A program made the translations under genes and the position numbers. A DNA stretch of 64,000 nucleotides, taken from NCBI GenBank assembly GCA_937132085.1, contig CAKZNV010000107.1:39484-103483 (forward strand), written 5' to 3'. Below are positions 27,680 to 38,035 of the stretch, in pieces (position 1 is the stretch's first letter; every line of letters begins with the position of its first letter). The DNA comes from an uncultured Rubritalea sp. GTDB lineage: Bacteria; Verrucomicrobiota; Verrucomicrobiia; Verrucomicrobiales; Akkermansiaceae. The notes under the pieces were generated by a model that saw only the letters and a program-made list of their open reading frames with translations, was not told the DNA's origin and did not search any database.

Positions 27680-30013
27680 TTATTTAGCTTTCTCTACACC
27701 TTGTATAACGTGTTCTTGTTTCAAAGGGAAAGTAGGTAATAGAATAGCTGGTTGGTCTATGGATGATGGGTAGACTGCGTTTACTGGGATACTTGATCTA
27801 TTAAACTCTTCTCTTAACACTTTAGTAATAGCTGGGTCTTTATTGGTCCAGTCTGCCTTTAGTGCCACAACATTGTTGTCTGTAAAGAATTTCTGAAGTG
27901 TCTTAGCTGAATCTCCTGAGAACACACTGTTCTCATTAATTTTACAAGTTACTCATGTATCAGCGGTAAAGTCGACATAGACTGTTTTTCCTTCAGCTCT
28001 GTATTGAGCAACTTTTTCAGGAGTCCATTTTTCCCAGATGAAGCCATCAGCTGTAGTTAAAGCTCCTCCTGTAGATTTGTCAGGTTGAGAGTTTACAGAG
28101 TTCACCGTCATCCAAATACCAGCAATCATAAAGAGAATACTGATTGCGAACGATTTGTATCGGGTCGCTTTTGGTTTGTAAGGAACTCCCCAATGGCCGA
28201 AGATGAATAAAGCGATAGTGTAGGTGAGGAATGCTGTTAGTAGCCACATACCACCAGTTTGACCAGTGATGCTCATATAGCCTCCTAGGAAGAAGATCAC
28301 AGCTGCAAACATAGGGAATGCCATGATTTTCTTAAATGTAACCATCCACGCTCCTGGTTTAGGTAGCTTCTGAATGAGCTTCGGCATGAAGGATAGTATG
28401 AGAAACGGTGCTGCAATACCTAACCCGAAGAGTGTGAATACAAACAATGCAGGTAGAGGGCTCAAATTAGTAGCGAACCCCATAACAGGCGCTACGATAG
28501 GAGCTGAACATGGTGTAGCAATGATAGTTGTAAGCAGACCTGAGAAGAATGACCCGCTATAGCCTTTTTTCATTTGGAGATCGCCACCCACACTTGTCAT
28601 GGATGTTCCAATTTCAAACAGACCGCAGAGATTGAGACCCATAGCGAACATTACGATAAGGATGATAGATAGAAGGACTGGATTCTGCAATTGGAAGCCC
28701 CAACCAACGTCATCGCCGAGGCTTTTTAGGACAATGAGTGCTCCAGCAAGTATCCACATCGATACGAGAATTCCCAAAGCAAAAACCATACCGTGAATTT
28801 TGATTTTTGATTTATCTTCACCAGCTTGCTGAGCGAAACCTGTGATTTTTAGACCTAGCACTGGGAATACGCAAGGCATGATGTTTAGGATGAGTCCACC
28901 TAGTAAAGCGAAAGGGATCACAGTAAGTAGTGTGTATTTAGTCTCAGTGGTGCCGTCTAGTGAAATTGCTTTAGGTGATACTACTGCATTATCAGATCCA
29001 GTCTTAGCTTCTGGCTTTACCACATCTTTTATTATTTCCATTGTCGCTGACTCAGCTTTGGCTGGTGCTCCCCATTTTGAGCTAATGAAAATAGCGTGGT
29101 TGTCGCCTGAGAGTGGAGTGGATGCGCTGTAGAGGATACCGCGGATGAATTCACGAGTAGGTGGAACTTCATCTGAGAAGTCATTGCCTTTGTTTCTCGC
29201 TCCAGTGATAGTTGCTGTTTTATCAGTTACCTTGATTTTGATTGGCTTTTGAGCGTCAAGCTGGCGGTCGTATTCGTAGAAGTGGAGGTCAGCTGGAAGC
29301 TTGTTGTCTGAGACGAATGTGAGAGTGATGGTGCCATTCTCGTCTTTCGCTCCTACTTTGAGACTATCTGGGACAACGAAGGTTGGAACGTGCTTTGCTA
29401 CATAGTCACCGAGTTCAGTTGCATAAGCTGCATTTATTACGGTGGTGTCAGCAGATTTTACTGAGAAGTTATAGCTAGCCTTTTCTTGGGTGCAATTGAC
29501 TTTACAGATCTGCCAAGAAGCATCTGCTGTGAAGCTGAGGTTTGAGCCTGCTTTGAGGTCAGCTGGTGCAGTGATGGTGGTGATGAAGTAGTTAACTCCT
29601 TCGTAACCATAGGAATTTAATCCAAATGAGTCCATCTCGTGAGGAGCTGGGAAGGTGAGGGCAGAGGCGGTGAAGCCTGCTGGGAGTGTCCATTTGATCG
29701 CTGGAACCTGAGAGATGCCGATACCATCGTTAAAGTAGTAGGAGTGCCATTTCGGTGGGTGGCTGAGCTTGAGGGCTACTTTGAATGTTTCGCCAGCTTT
29801 GATGCTGTTAGCGCTGACGATGATTTCTGAGGTAGATTCCTGTGGGCCTGCATCACCAAGCTCTCCAGCTAGGTCATTGCCGCTTGCAAACGGGTCTTCA
29901 AACTGGGCGAATGCGCTGGTGCTAAGTCCGATAAAGCCTGTGAGGCCGATCAGTGTGGTAAATAGTTTTCTCATACTGTGAAGTGTTAGTTGGCAGATAG
30001 TAACCAAAATCAT
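27680..30013 (-). CDS. dsbD: Thiol:disulfide interchange protein DsbD, candidate selenoprotein (UGA 27953-27955 = Sec in UVTC)
   Basis: ORF 27953-30013 (likely start 29974) ends ...VYVDFTADT-UGA; same frame continues VTCKINENSVF...ALKADWTNKDPAITKVLREEF...VYP to 27680. Homologs read ADWCVTCK here. Confidence 0.88.
27917..27935 (-). promoter_or_regulatory. Candidate bacterial SECIS of dsbD
   Basis: UGA + 17 nt + UGAGAAC-AGUGU-GUUCUCA: 7 bp perfect stem, G at loop position 2, loop begins 24 nt after UGA. Confidence 0.75.
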
Positions 30014-30133
30014 TCTTTTGAAAAGGGAATGATGACTGATTAACTAATTCTTACAGGTAAACGTCTCCAACAGCGTATTTATTCCCTTTATTTTACTTTT
30101 TTAGTAAGAAATGTAGGAAATGGGCAGAGAATG

Positions 30134-31003
30134 CTAGCGAGGACGGGCGATGAGAATGCCAGCGTGTTTGTTGAACTTATTGAGATAAGCAGAGATGGTT
30201 TCATCGACGACTACTTTCTTGTAGGTAGTGGAGGCGTGCATGAAGCGAGCTTTACCATTTTCATCCTTGATGATGATGCCTACGTGGGAGCAATAACTAC
30301 CATCACCGTGTCTGGCAATGCCGATGATGTCGCCGTTGCGCAGGTCTTTTTCGATGCCAGCGACTTTTGTCTTTGGCACCATTCTAACGGTCATAGCGGT
30401 CATGCGTCTTTCCTGGGCTGCCATTTTTGGACGGAGTTCTGGGTTGTGCTTTAGGTAGCGATAATACTTCCAGAGCTGTGACATCTCATTGCACTTGTTA
30501 GGCATTTTGCTGGTAGGGAACTTTCTCGTAATATCGTAGATTGTTTTGCGTTTAGCATTATCGGTATACCACTCGGCTAGGTAGTGGATGCGGTCGAGAT
30601 AGTTGCCGTTGCATTTGCCGCCACGGTAGCGGGTGTGCTCTATCTGTTTTAGCAGATCGCTCGGTGTGTAAGATTTCTTTGGTGTTTCGAGCATTCTAGC
30701 GATGCCCATGGTGGTCTCGAAGAATGTCCAGCAGTCGAGGCCTTTGAAGTTTACTGATGGTGACTCGATGTGGTCGTCGATCTCTAGAGTGTAGGCTTTG
30801 TAAGGTGTGCCGTTGAGTTCTAGTGCTATCTTGGCCATGCGGTCGCCGATAGGGAGCTTGCGCCAGTTTTCTTTGATGGCTTTCTTGGCGATGGCGTCAA
30901 ACTTAGCTTTGCCAACGAAGGTGGTTTTTTGCGGTAGGTATTCCTTGGCTTGAAGGCTTAGTAAAGGAAAGAGAGTGAGTGTGAGGAAGAGTAGAAATTT
31001 CAT
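30134..31003 (-). CDS. DUF1460-type (amidase-like NlpC/P60 fold) secreted protein
   Basis: LDCWTFFETTMGIARML; RNGDIIGIARHGDGSYCSHVGIIIKDENGKARFMHAS. Confidence 0.75.
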   Translation of the reverse strand: MKFLLFLTLTLFPLLSLQAKEYLPQKTTFVGKAKFDAIAKKAIKENWRKLPIGDRMAKIALELNGTPYKAYTLEIDDHIESPSVNFKGLDCWTFFETTMGIARMLETPKKSYTPSDLLKQIEHTRYRGGKCNGNYLDRIHYLAEWYTDNAKRKTIYDITRKFPTSKMPNKCNEMSQLWKYYRYLKHNPELRPKMAAQERRMTAMTVRMVPKTKVAGIEKDLRNGDIIGIARHGDGSYCSHVGIIIKDENGKARFMHASTTYKKVVVDETISAYLNKFNKHAGILIARPR

Positions 31004-31050
31004 AATACGAGCTATATGGTAAGGGTAGAGAGGGAAGATTCAAATGAAAT

Positions 31051-31911
31051 TTACCAATCCCAAGCATAGCGATCCCAGAGTGCGTAGAGTTCTTTTCTGC
31101 TGCCGTTGAAGCCGTTGCGCTCGATGGGGCGGTTGAGTCCTGATAGGTAGCGAGGAGTTTTCCATGAACCTGCTGAGTAGTGTTTTGGTCTAGATCTGCC
31201 GCGTTCCCACTCTACGCCACCGTATTGCCAGAGTGCCCAGGTTTTCCAGACTTTGGTGGCTTTGATGAGGGATTTAGGAGTGGGGATGCCTGGGTAGTTG
31301 TCGCTATAGAGAGCTAGCCAATATGGGCATTTTCTGAGGGTGCGCTTCTGGGATGAGGTGGCTCTGCGTAGTCTGCTGCGGATGAGTTCGCCATTCTCGA
31401 TGTAAATCATCGGGTAGGTGCCGGTGAGTGATTTGATTCTGTCGATAAATCTGATCATGTGTGGGACTGAGCAGTTTGCATCAATGTCGCCAACGAGCAT
31501 GATCTTGTCTGTGCGGAGACCTCTGGAGGACTGGATTCTTCTGAGTCTGGCGATGTATCGATCCGCCTGAGCGGTGGCGCTGCTGTAGGGGGTGAGGTAG
31601 TGGTAGGTGCCGAGGAGTAGGCCTTGGCGCTCGGCACCTACTAGGAAATCGCTACATTTGGAGTCGAGTGCTGAGCCTTTTGAGCAACGAGCGATTTGTC
31701 CGAGTGCTCCACTGCGTTTGAGTGCTGCTTGGTTGAGCGGTGAATATGAGCCGCCAGAGCGCTGGACTTCCTTTGGATCATACGAGGATACGTTGATGAT
31801 CTTTGGTGACTCTCGGTAGGAAACTTCGCCGTAGGGATTGCACGAGTTGAGAAGTATTAGAGCAGTTAAAAGAAAGAGCGTGGCATAGGATTGGTGGAAT
31901 TTTTTAGACAT
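31051..31911 (-). CDS. Glycoside hydrolase family 25-like lysozyme, lipoprotein
   Basis: Lipobox LLNSC; INVSSYDPKEVQ...GLLLGTYHYLTPYSSATAQADRYI...MLVGDID...YWLALYSDNYPG...WALWQYGG. Confidence 0.75.
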   Translation of the reverse strand: MSKKFHQSYATLFLLTALILLNSCNPYGEVSYRESPKIINVSSYDPKEVQRSGGSYSPLNQAALKRSGALGQIARCSKGSALDSKCSDFLVGAERQGLLLGTYHYLTPYSSATAQADRYIARLRRIQSSRGLRTDKIMLVGDIDANCSVPHMIRFIDRIKSLTGTYPMIYIENGELIRSRLRRATSSQKRTLRKCPYWLALYSDNYPGIPTPKSLIKATKVWKTWALWQYGGVEWERGRSRPKHYSAGSWKTPRYLSGLNRPIERNGFNGSRKELYALWDRYAWDW

Positions 31912-31971
31912 AACGAGGTAGCAGTCGAAGTGGAAACTTAAGAGAAGTTGAAATTATAGCATTTCAATTTA

Positions 31972-33000
31972 ATGATAGGAATAAGGAATCTAAAGAATTG
32001 TAAAATAATTTTTAATCGTGAAAATAGGTGGATGAAGATCGTATTTTTAGATGAGAGCACATTGCATAGTGGTGAGATGGATTTGTCTGGGCTGGCTGAG
32101 TTTGGTGAGCTGACTTGTTATCCTGTGACTGGTGCTGCGGAGGTGCTTGAGCGTTGTCTGGGGGCGCATACTTTGATTTCTAACAAGGTGGTGTTAGATG
32201 AGGCTACGATTGCTCAGTGCAGTGAGCGTGGACTGAAACAGATTATTTCTTGTGCGACTGGGGTGAATCAGATCGATGTGGTGGCTGCGAAGAAGTATGG
32301 AGTGACTGTGCAGAATGTGGCTGGTTATAGCACGGAGGCGGTGGCTCAGCATGTTTTCGCAATGATTTTGAATCTCGCTACTAAGGTGCATTTGTTTGAT
32401 AAGGATGCTAGGAATTGGCCAGAGTATCCGATCTTTACATCTCTGGAGTATCCTATCTTTGAACTTAAGGGGAAGGTGTTAGGAATTGTTGGACTCGGAG
32501 AAATAGGTAGAGCTGTGGCTAGAGTAGGCATGGCATTTGGTATGCAGGTGCAGGCTTTAGCTAGGGGAGAGAATCAAGCGGGGCAAGTATCTGAAACGGG
32601 TGTTGAGCGTGTGACTGAAGAGGAGTTCTACGCTACTTCTGATGTGATTTCTCTGCACTGTCCGCTGACTGAGACTACACAGGGGATGATCGATAGAGCG
32701 AAGCTGAAGTCGATGAAGTCCAGAATTGTTCTGATCAATACAGCGAGAGGACCGTTGATCGTAGAGGAGGATTTGGCGCAAGCCTTGCGCTCCGGAGAGA
32801 TCGCCGCTGCGGGACTGGACGTGCTTTCTACTGAGCCTCCAGCTGCTGATAATCCCTTGATAAATTATAAAGGCGATAATCTCATGCTGACTCCACACAC
32901 TGCTTGGAGTGCGCAGGAAGCCAGAGTGAGGCTTTACAATGGACTCTTAGAGAACCTCGAAAGTTATCGTTCGGGCTCGCCTAAGAATCTGATTTGTTAG
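31972..33000 (+). CDS. D-2-hydroxyacid dehydrogenase (NAD-binding)
   Basis: LGIVGLGEIGRAVARVGMAFGM; INTARGPLIVEEDLAQAL; LMLTPHTAWSAQEAR. Confidence 0.9.
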   Translation: MIGIRNLKNCKIIFNRENRWMKIVFLDESTLHSGEMDLSGLAEFGELTCYPVTGAAEVLERCLGAHTLISNKVVLDEATIAQCSERGLKQIISCATGVNQIDVVAAKKYGVTVQNVAGYSTEAVAQHVFAMILNLATKVHLFDKDARNWPEYPIFTSLEYPIFELKGKVLGIVGLGEIGRAVARVGMAFGMQVQALARGENQAGQVSETGVERVTEEEFYATSDVISLHCPLTETTQGMIDRAKLKSMKSRIVLINTARGPLIVEEDLAQALRSGEIAAAGLDVLSTEPPAADNPLINYKGDNLMLTPHTAWSAQEARVRLYNGLLENLESYRSGSPKNLIC

Positions 33001-33010
33001 AGTTAGGAGC

Positions 33011-33238
33011 TTAGTGTCCAGGTCTGTAAGTTGTTTGTGGAACCGCTGGTGCTGTTGATTTAGGGATGTTTGGCACTGGCTTAACTGCCGGTTCTGGGAG
33101 AACTTTGTTTACTACGTTGCCGATGGCGTTACCTGCGTTGGTGAAGCCGTCGCCTATAGGATCAGTAGACTGGTGGGATACGCAGTTAGCGAGGCTTAGC
33201 AGGGAGAGGGAGGCGATGAGTTTGATAGTTGTTTTCAT
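33011..33238 (-). CDS. Small lipoprotein, hypothetical
   Basis: MKTTIKLIASLSLLSLANCVS lipobox. Confidence 0.6.
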   Translation of the reverse strand: MKTTIKLIASLSLLSLANCVSHQSTDPIGDGFTNAGNAIGNVVNKVLPEPAVKPVPNIPKSTAPAVPQTTYRPGH

Positions 33239-33269
33239 GTGGAGGTAGGCTAGCTGTTAGTGTGTGGAG

Positions 33270-33490
33270 TGGGCAAGTGGTTTTTTTAATACAGAATTTT
33301 CAGAATGGGGGAGAATTTACAGAATTTTGCTTGGGTTGATTAGGTGGTGGTTGATTTTTTTCGACAGAATTTACATGATTTACAGAATTTTTGTGCACGA
33401 TACAGCTAATTCAACATTGGCTATACAACATTTACTATTTTTTGACCACGGAATAGCACGGAATTCACGGAACCGGGTTGATTGAGCGGA
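33270..33490. repeat. Interspersed cacgga/acagaatt-type repeat tract
   Basis: tacagaattttcagaat...ttacagaatttttgtgcacgata...ccacggaatagcacggaattcacggaacc. Confidence 0.6.
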
Positions 33491-33546
33491 ACCAGCATGA
33501 TGGAGGGATTTACTGACTGACTCATTAACTAGCAAGATACGCTTGC

Positions 33547-33954
33547 TTGGTGGGGAATGGGAATTATGGTGTTGAGGTGATTGTAGATAGAATAATTCTT
33601 ATGGTGTATGGCTTGGTGTTGCTGTTCTTCTGGGGGAGTGCGTATGGGCTGGCTAAGGATCGTGCTCGACGTGGAGTTTCTCTTGGGCGAGCTACGACAT
33701 TTTCTCTTTCTTTTATTCTGGGGGTGACTTTAGCGCTTATGTTAATCATCTATGTTTTACTCAGGTCAGGAGTGGGGAGCGGTAATATTGGAACGGTATT
33801 ACTTGAGTTTGTAGGCTATGTTGGAGAATTAGTCTTTTTAGAATGGAAAACGTCAGTAGTTCTACTTGGAATGTTGATGAGTGCTTTATTGGGGGCTTAT
33901 TTTGGGATGAAGCTGTATCATGAGGTGGATAAGGACTACGTGGAGCCAGAGTAA
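33547..33954 (+). CDS. Hypothetical membrane protein
   Basis: ORF with three hydrophobic segments. Confidence 0.45.
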   Translation: MVGNGNYGVEVIVDRIILMVYGLVLLFFWGSAYGLAKDRARRGVSLGRATTFSLSFILGVTLALMLIIYVLLRSGVGSGNIGTVLLEFVGYVGELVFLEWKTSVVLLGMLMSALLGAYFGMKLYHEVDKDYVEPE

Positions 33955-34014
33955 AGTGACATGAGGTGATTACAGCCTTGACCATATTTAGGTGCTCGGC
34001 TTGACTTCTTTTAT

Positions 34015-35265
34015 ATGAGAATTTTAGTAGTAGGAAAAGGTGGCCGTGAACATGCTCTGATCACATCAATGAAGGATTCAGCTAGTGAGACAGAAATCTT
34101 TAGTTTCCCTGGTAGTGATGCGATCGCTGAATTAGCAACTGTGGTGAATGTGGATGGTCTGGAGTCTCTGATCGACTGGATGAGTGAGAATAAGATCGAT
34201 CTCTGTGTGGCAGGTGAAGAAAGCTATTTAGTAAAAGGTGAAGGGCTTGCTAATCTTTGTGAGAAGGCTGGAATCCCTTGTTGGGGGCCGCATAAGCAGT
34301 CTGCTCAGCTAGAGGCTTCTAAGGAGTTTGCTAAAGAATTTATGTTCAAGCATAACATCCCTACAGGTGCAGCGGCAGGTTGTGCCGACATTGATGAAGC
34401 GAGAGCGGCGATCAATGGAGTGTATCCTACTGTGCTGAAGTTTGACGGATTAGCAGCTGGTAAAGGTGTGGCAGTCTGTGCTGATGAAGCGTCTGCTGAG
34501 GAATTTCTCAATGAGGTTCTAGTAGAGCGTAAGTTCGGTGCTGGAAGACTTCTCGTTGAGGAGTGCTTGATTGGACCAGAGGTGAGCGTCTTTGCGGCGG
34601 TGGTAGATAGTGAGTATCAGATTTTCACACCAGCTAGAGATTACAAGCGTGCTCTGGATGGTGATGGTGGTCCAAACACTGGCGGTATGGGAGCAGTGGC
34701 TTCTCGTCAGCTTGTGGATAAGGCTTTGTTAGACCAGATCGACAGAGAGATCGTGAAGCCTACTGTGGATGGATTAGTGAGCGATGGATTACCATACCGT
34801 GGCTTCATTTACTTTGGTCTTATGATCACTGAGGCTGGGCCTAAAATTATTGAATATAACTGCAGATTCGGAGATCCTGAGTGTCAGGCTGTGATGCCTA
34901 TCGTGAGTGGAGATATGGCGGCGTTCTGTCTAGAGGGAGCTAAGGGGAATCTGAATGAAGATTTACTAAGCTTCAGTGATGGTTGGTCAGTTTGCTTAGT
35001 GAAAGCATCCGCTGGATATCCTGAGAGTTCACGTAGTGGTGATGTAATTTCTGGTTTAGAGAATGTTTCTAACGCTAGAGTTTACCATGCAGGGACTCGT
35101 AAGAATGCAGAAGGTAACTGGGAGACTAACGGCGGGCGTGTTCTAGCAGTAGTAGCAGGAGGTGACGATAGGATGTCTGCTGTGGAAGCTGCTTATACAG
35201 AACTTGCTAAAGTAGAATTCGACGGGATGCAGAGCCGAACAGATGTAGGAGTATTTAATTTCTAA
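34015..35265 (+). CDS. purD: Phosphoribosylamine--glycine ligase
   Basis: RILVVGKGGREHALI; KFDGLAAGKGVAVC; GGPNTGGMGA; EYNCRFGDPECQAVMP. Confidence 0.97.
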   Translation: MRILVVGKGGREHALITSMKDSASETEIFSFPGSDAIAELATVVNVDGLESLIDWMSENKIDLCVAGEESYLVKGEGLANLCEKAGIPCWGPHKQSAQLEASKEFAKEFMFKHNIPTGAAAGCADIDEARAAINGVYPTVLKFDGLAAGKGVAVCADEASAEEFLNEVLVERKFGAGRLLVEECLIGPEVSVFAAVVDSEYQIFTPARDYKRALDGDGGPNTGGMGAVASRQLVDKALLDQIDREIVKPTVDGLVSDGLPYRGFIYFGLMITEAGPKIIEYNCRFGDPECQAVMPIVSGDMAAFCLEGAKGNLNEDLLSFSDGWSVCLVKASAGYPESSRSGDVISGLENVSNARVYHAGTRKNAEGNWETNGGRVLAVVAGGDDRMSAVEAAYTELAKVEFDGMQSRTDVGVFNF

Positions 35266-35419
35266 GGGTTGAATAGTGTCGAAATCGGCACCTGAAATCC
35301 TTCAGTTATAATAGTTTTAGCTTGAAGAAGTATTGAAAAACTATATGCGAGACGCACAAATATTATTTATCACTTCGAATTTTAGATAACTCATAGAACC
35401 TAACAATTACAAAACTATC

Positions 35420-36844
35420 ATGGCAGCAAAGAAAAAATCAGCGAAAAAAGTGGCTAAGAAGCCGGTAAAGAAGGCTCCAGCTAAGAAGGCTGTTAAGAAA
35501 GCCGTTTCTAAAAAGAAGGTAACTAAAAAAGTAGCTAAGAAGCTGACTAAAAAGGTGGCTAAAAAGACTACAAAGAAGCTAGCTAAGAAGGTAGTGAAGA
35601 AAAAGACTGCGAAGAAGCCAGCTAAAAAGGTAGTGAAGAAAAAGACTGCGAAGAAGCCAGCTAAAAAGGTAGTGAAGAAAAAGACTGCAAAGAAGCCAGC
35701 TAAAAAGGTAGTGAAGAAAAAGACTGCAAAGAAGCCAGCTAAGAAGGTAGTGAAGAAAAAGACTGCGAAGAAGCCAGCTAAAAAGGTAGTGAAGAAAAAG
35801 ACTACTAAGAAAGTAGTGAAGAAAAAGGCTGCAAAGAAGCCAGCCAAGAAAGTGGTGAAGAAGAAGGTAGCTAAAAAGGTCAAGAAAGCACCTGCAAAGA
35901 AGGTTGCTAAAAAATCTGTTAAGAAATCAACGAAGAAAGTAGCTAAAAAAACGGCTAAGAAGGCGACGAAGAAAAAGGTCACTAAGAAGCCTGCTAAAAA
36001 AGCAGCGAAGAAAGTGACTAAAAAGAAAGTAGCCAAGAAGCCTACTAAGAAGAAGATCGCTAAAAAAGTAGTGAAAAAAGCTGCAAAGAAGGCAAAGAAG
36101 GTTGCTAAAAAAGCAGTGAAGAAAGTCGCGAAGAAAAAAGTGACGAAAGCTAAATCAGCAGCTAAACCTAAAAAGGCCGCGACTAAGACAAAGTCTAAAC
36201 CAGCTACGAAAGCTAAACCGAAAGCAGCGCCAAAAGCTAAAGCAGCACCTAAAACTGCGACTAAGGCAAAGCCAAAAGCTAAAGCTGCCGCAAAGCCAAC
36301 AGCACCAGCTAAACCAAAAGCCGCAGCTAAGCCTAAAAAGCCAGTGAAGACTGTAGAGCTAAAACCAAAAACTGTGAGTGTGAAAAAATCACTTAAGAAA
36401 AAGGCGATTAAGGTGAGAAAATTAACTGCATTTGATAAAAAGCAGCAGCAGAAGCTTCTTGATCTTAAGGATCAGCTTATTGACTCTACAAGCAGCTTAG
36501 CACAAGACACTCTGAGGTCTTCTGCTGATGGTAGCGATTCATCTGGATCAGGTGAGCACACTGCAGATGCTGGAAGCGATGCTTATGATCGTGACTTAGC
36601 GCTCAATATTTTATCGAAAGAGCAGGACGCTCTCTATGAAATCAAAGAAGCGATCAGAAAATTAGAACAAGGTGTCTATGGTTACTGTGAAATCTCTGGT
36701 GAGAAGATTAAGAAGGAGCGCTTAGAAGCGATTCCATTCTGTCGACTAACTGTAGAGCAGCAGTCACGCTGGGAAGAGAAGTATGGCAAACAACGCTTCC
36801 GTAGACCAGATGAAACAGGCTATACTGGTGCTAAGCTAGACTAG
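35420..36844 (+). CDS. Histone H1-like Lys/Ala-rich N-terminus fused to TraR/DksA-type C-terminus
   Basis: KKAPAKKAVKK/VVKKKTAKKPAK repeats; C-terminal EQDALYEIKEAIRKLEQGVYGYCEISGEKIKKERLEAIPFCRLTVEQQSRWE. Confidence 0.9.
   Translation: MAAKKKSAKKVAKKPVKKAPAKKAVKKAVSKKKVTKKVAKKLTKKVAKKTTKKLAKKVVKKKTAKKPAKKVVKKKTAKKPAKKVVKKKTAKKPAKKVVKKKTAKKPAKKVVKKKTAKKPAKKVVKKKTTKKVVKKKAAKKPAKKVVKKKVAKKVKKAPAKKVAKKSVKKSTKKVAKKTAKKATKKKVTKKPAKKAAKKVTKKKVAKKPTKKKIAKKVVKKAAKKAKKVAKKAVKKVAKKKVTKAKSAAKPKKAATKTKSKPATKAKPKAAPKAKAAPKTATKAKPKAKAAAKPTAPAKPKAAAKPKKPVKTVELKPKTVSVKKSLKKKAIKVRKLTAFDKKQQQKLLDLKDQLIDSTSSLAQDTLRSSADGSDSSGSGEHTADAGSDAYDRDLALNILSKEQDALYEIKEAIRKLEQGVYGYCEISGEKIKKERLEAIPFCRLTVEQQSRWEEKYGKQRFRRPDETGYTGAKLD
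35588..35830. repeat. In-frame 39-bp tandem repeats coding VVKKKTAKKPAKK
   Basis: aaggtagtgaagaaaaagactgcgaagaagccagctaa repeated head-to-tail. Confidence 0.85.
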
Positions 36845-36890
36845 TTATTGGCAGGCAAGAGCATTGAAGAAGCTCGATGAATTTTAAGCA

Positions 36891-36920
36891 GAGCAGCTAC
36901 TGAGGTAGCTGCTCTTTTTT
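36891..36920 (+). terminator. Rho-independent terminator
   Basis: gagcagctac tgag gtagctgctc tttttt. Confidence 0.9.
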
Positions 36921-37000
36921 ATGCTCACTGACTATGTGTATAATGGATTTTTAAGATTCTCCTAGATTTTCAGTTTGTATGGTTTAGCTTTTGTTCCTCT

Positions 37001-37942
37001 ATGAAAGCAAAACGATCAAAATTATCAATGTGGCTGCCTCTGGCAATTCTATCAATGCTAGCTGCCTGCTTAGGTATCATCTCTTGTAATGATTCTAATG
37101 CGCAAACTGAGCAGGCTAAGCCTAGCGAGAAGGAAGAAGTAGCTGATAATGGTCCTACGAAAGTTCTCTACGTGACGTTTGAGCCTGGAAAATACCATAA
37201 ATACACTCCGCAGATGAATATTTTCAAAGAAGTCGCTAAGGCGAATGAATGGGAAGTAAAAGTGATGACAGGCACACATGATGGAGTGATCAAGGAGCTT
37301 GCTGAGAATCCTGATTTTGCTGAAGGCTATGATGTGGTTGTTTATAATTTCTGCTTTGCTCACTGTGATAATCTTAATGTTCCATACAACATTATTGAGC
37401 AGACAAAGACGAAGGGTGTTCCTGCGATGTTAGTTCACTGTGCTCTACACAGCTTCTGGCCTACCTATAAGGAAAAAGGTGATCATGCTGTGCACGCACC
37501 TGGTGCGCATGAGAAAGCGAAGACTAAGAAGGAGCTTCTCGCTAAGTGGAATAAAGAGCATCCGGGTAAAGAGTTCCCAGCTTGGCCTAAGTTTACAGGA
37601 ATTGCATCCACTGGTCACGGTGCTCAGAAGCCAATTCAGACTGTCCACCTTGTTAAGGATCATCCGATCGTAAAAGGCACGACTGAATATAAAACTGTGA
37701 ATGCAGAGCTTTATAACAACTTTATTAATGCTGATGATTCTAAGGATACGATCTCTATCATTAAAGGAGATCAGGGTAAAAAGTCAGCAATCATTCTCTG
37801 GGAGCATCCAGTGGGTAAATCAAAGGTGGTATCGTTCACACTCGGTCACGGTATGGAAGAGTGGTCACAGCCTGAGTTCCGTCAGATTCTTGTGAATGGT
37901 GTTAACTATCTTGCGAAGAATCCTAGTTCGGAGAAGAAGTAA
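37001..37942 (+). CDS. ThuA domain-containing lipoprotein
   Basis: VLYVTFEPGKYHKYTPQMNIF...VHCALHSFW...ELYNNF...VVSFTLGHGMEEWSQPEFRQILVNGVNYLA. Confidence 0.85.
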   Translation: MKAKRSKLSMWLPLAILSMLAACLGIISCNDSNAQTEQAKPSEKEEVADNGPTKVLYVTFEPGKYHKYTPQMNIFKEVAKANEWEVKVMTGTHDGVIKELAENPDFAEGYDVVVYNFCFAHCDNLNVPYNIIEQTKTKGVPAMLVHCALHSFWPTYKEKGDHAVHAPGAHEKAKTKKELLAKWNKEHPGKEFPAWPKFTGIASTGHGAQKPIQTVHLVKDHPIVKGTTEYKTVNAELYNNFINADDSKDTISIIKGDQGKKSAIILWEHPVGKSKVVSFTLGHGMEEWSQPEFRQILVNGVNYLAKNPSSEKK

Positions 37943-38035
37943 TTCTAGACTGAGATAAATCATTTCAAATGCCTCGCTTCAGATTGTTGGAGCGAGGGGT
38001 TTTTGTGTGGTGAAATGGCTTAGAGGGTGACGGGA

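Noticed and set aside
27680-27955. dsbD as an ordinary nonsense pseudogene
   Set aside because: Downstream gamma-domain sequence is intact and the UGA falls exactly on the catalytic Cys; cannot be fully excluded without the genome's sel genes.
35588-35830. Possible CRISPR array
   Set aside because: Repeats are contiguous, in-frame 39-bp coding repeats of a Lys/Ala-rich protein, with no spacers.
35407-36036. Minus-strand ORF of Phe-rich protein
   Set aside because: Antisense shadow of the Lys-rich histone-like gene.
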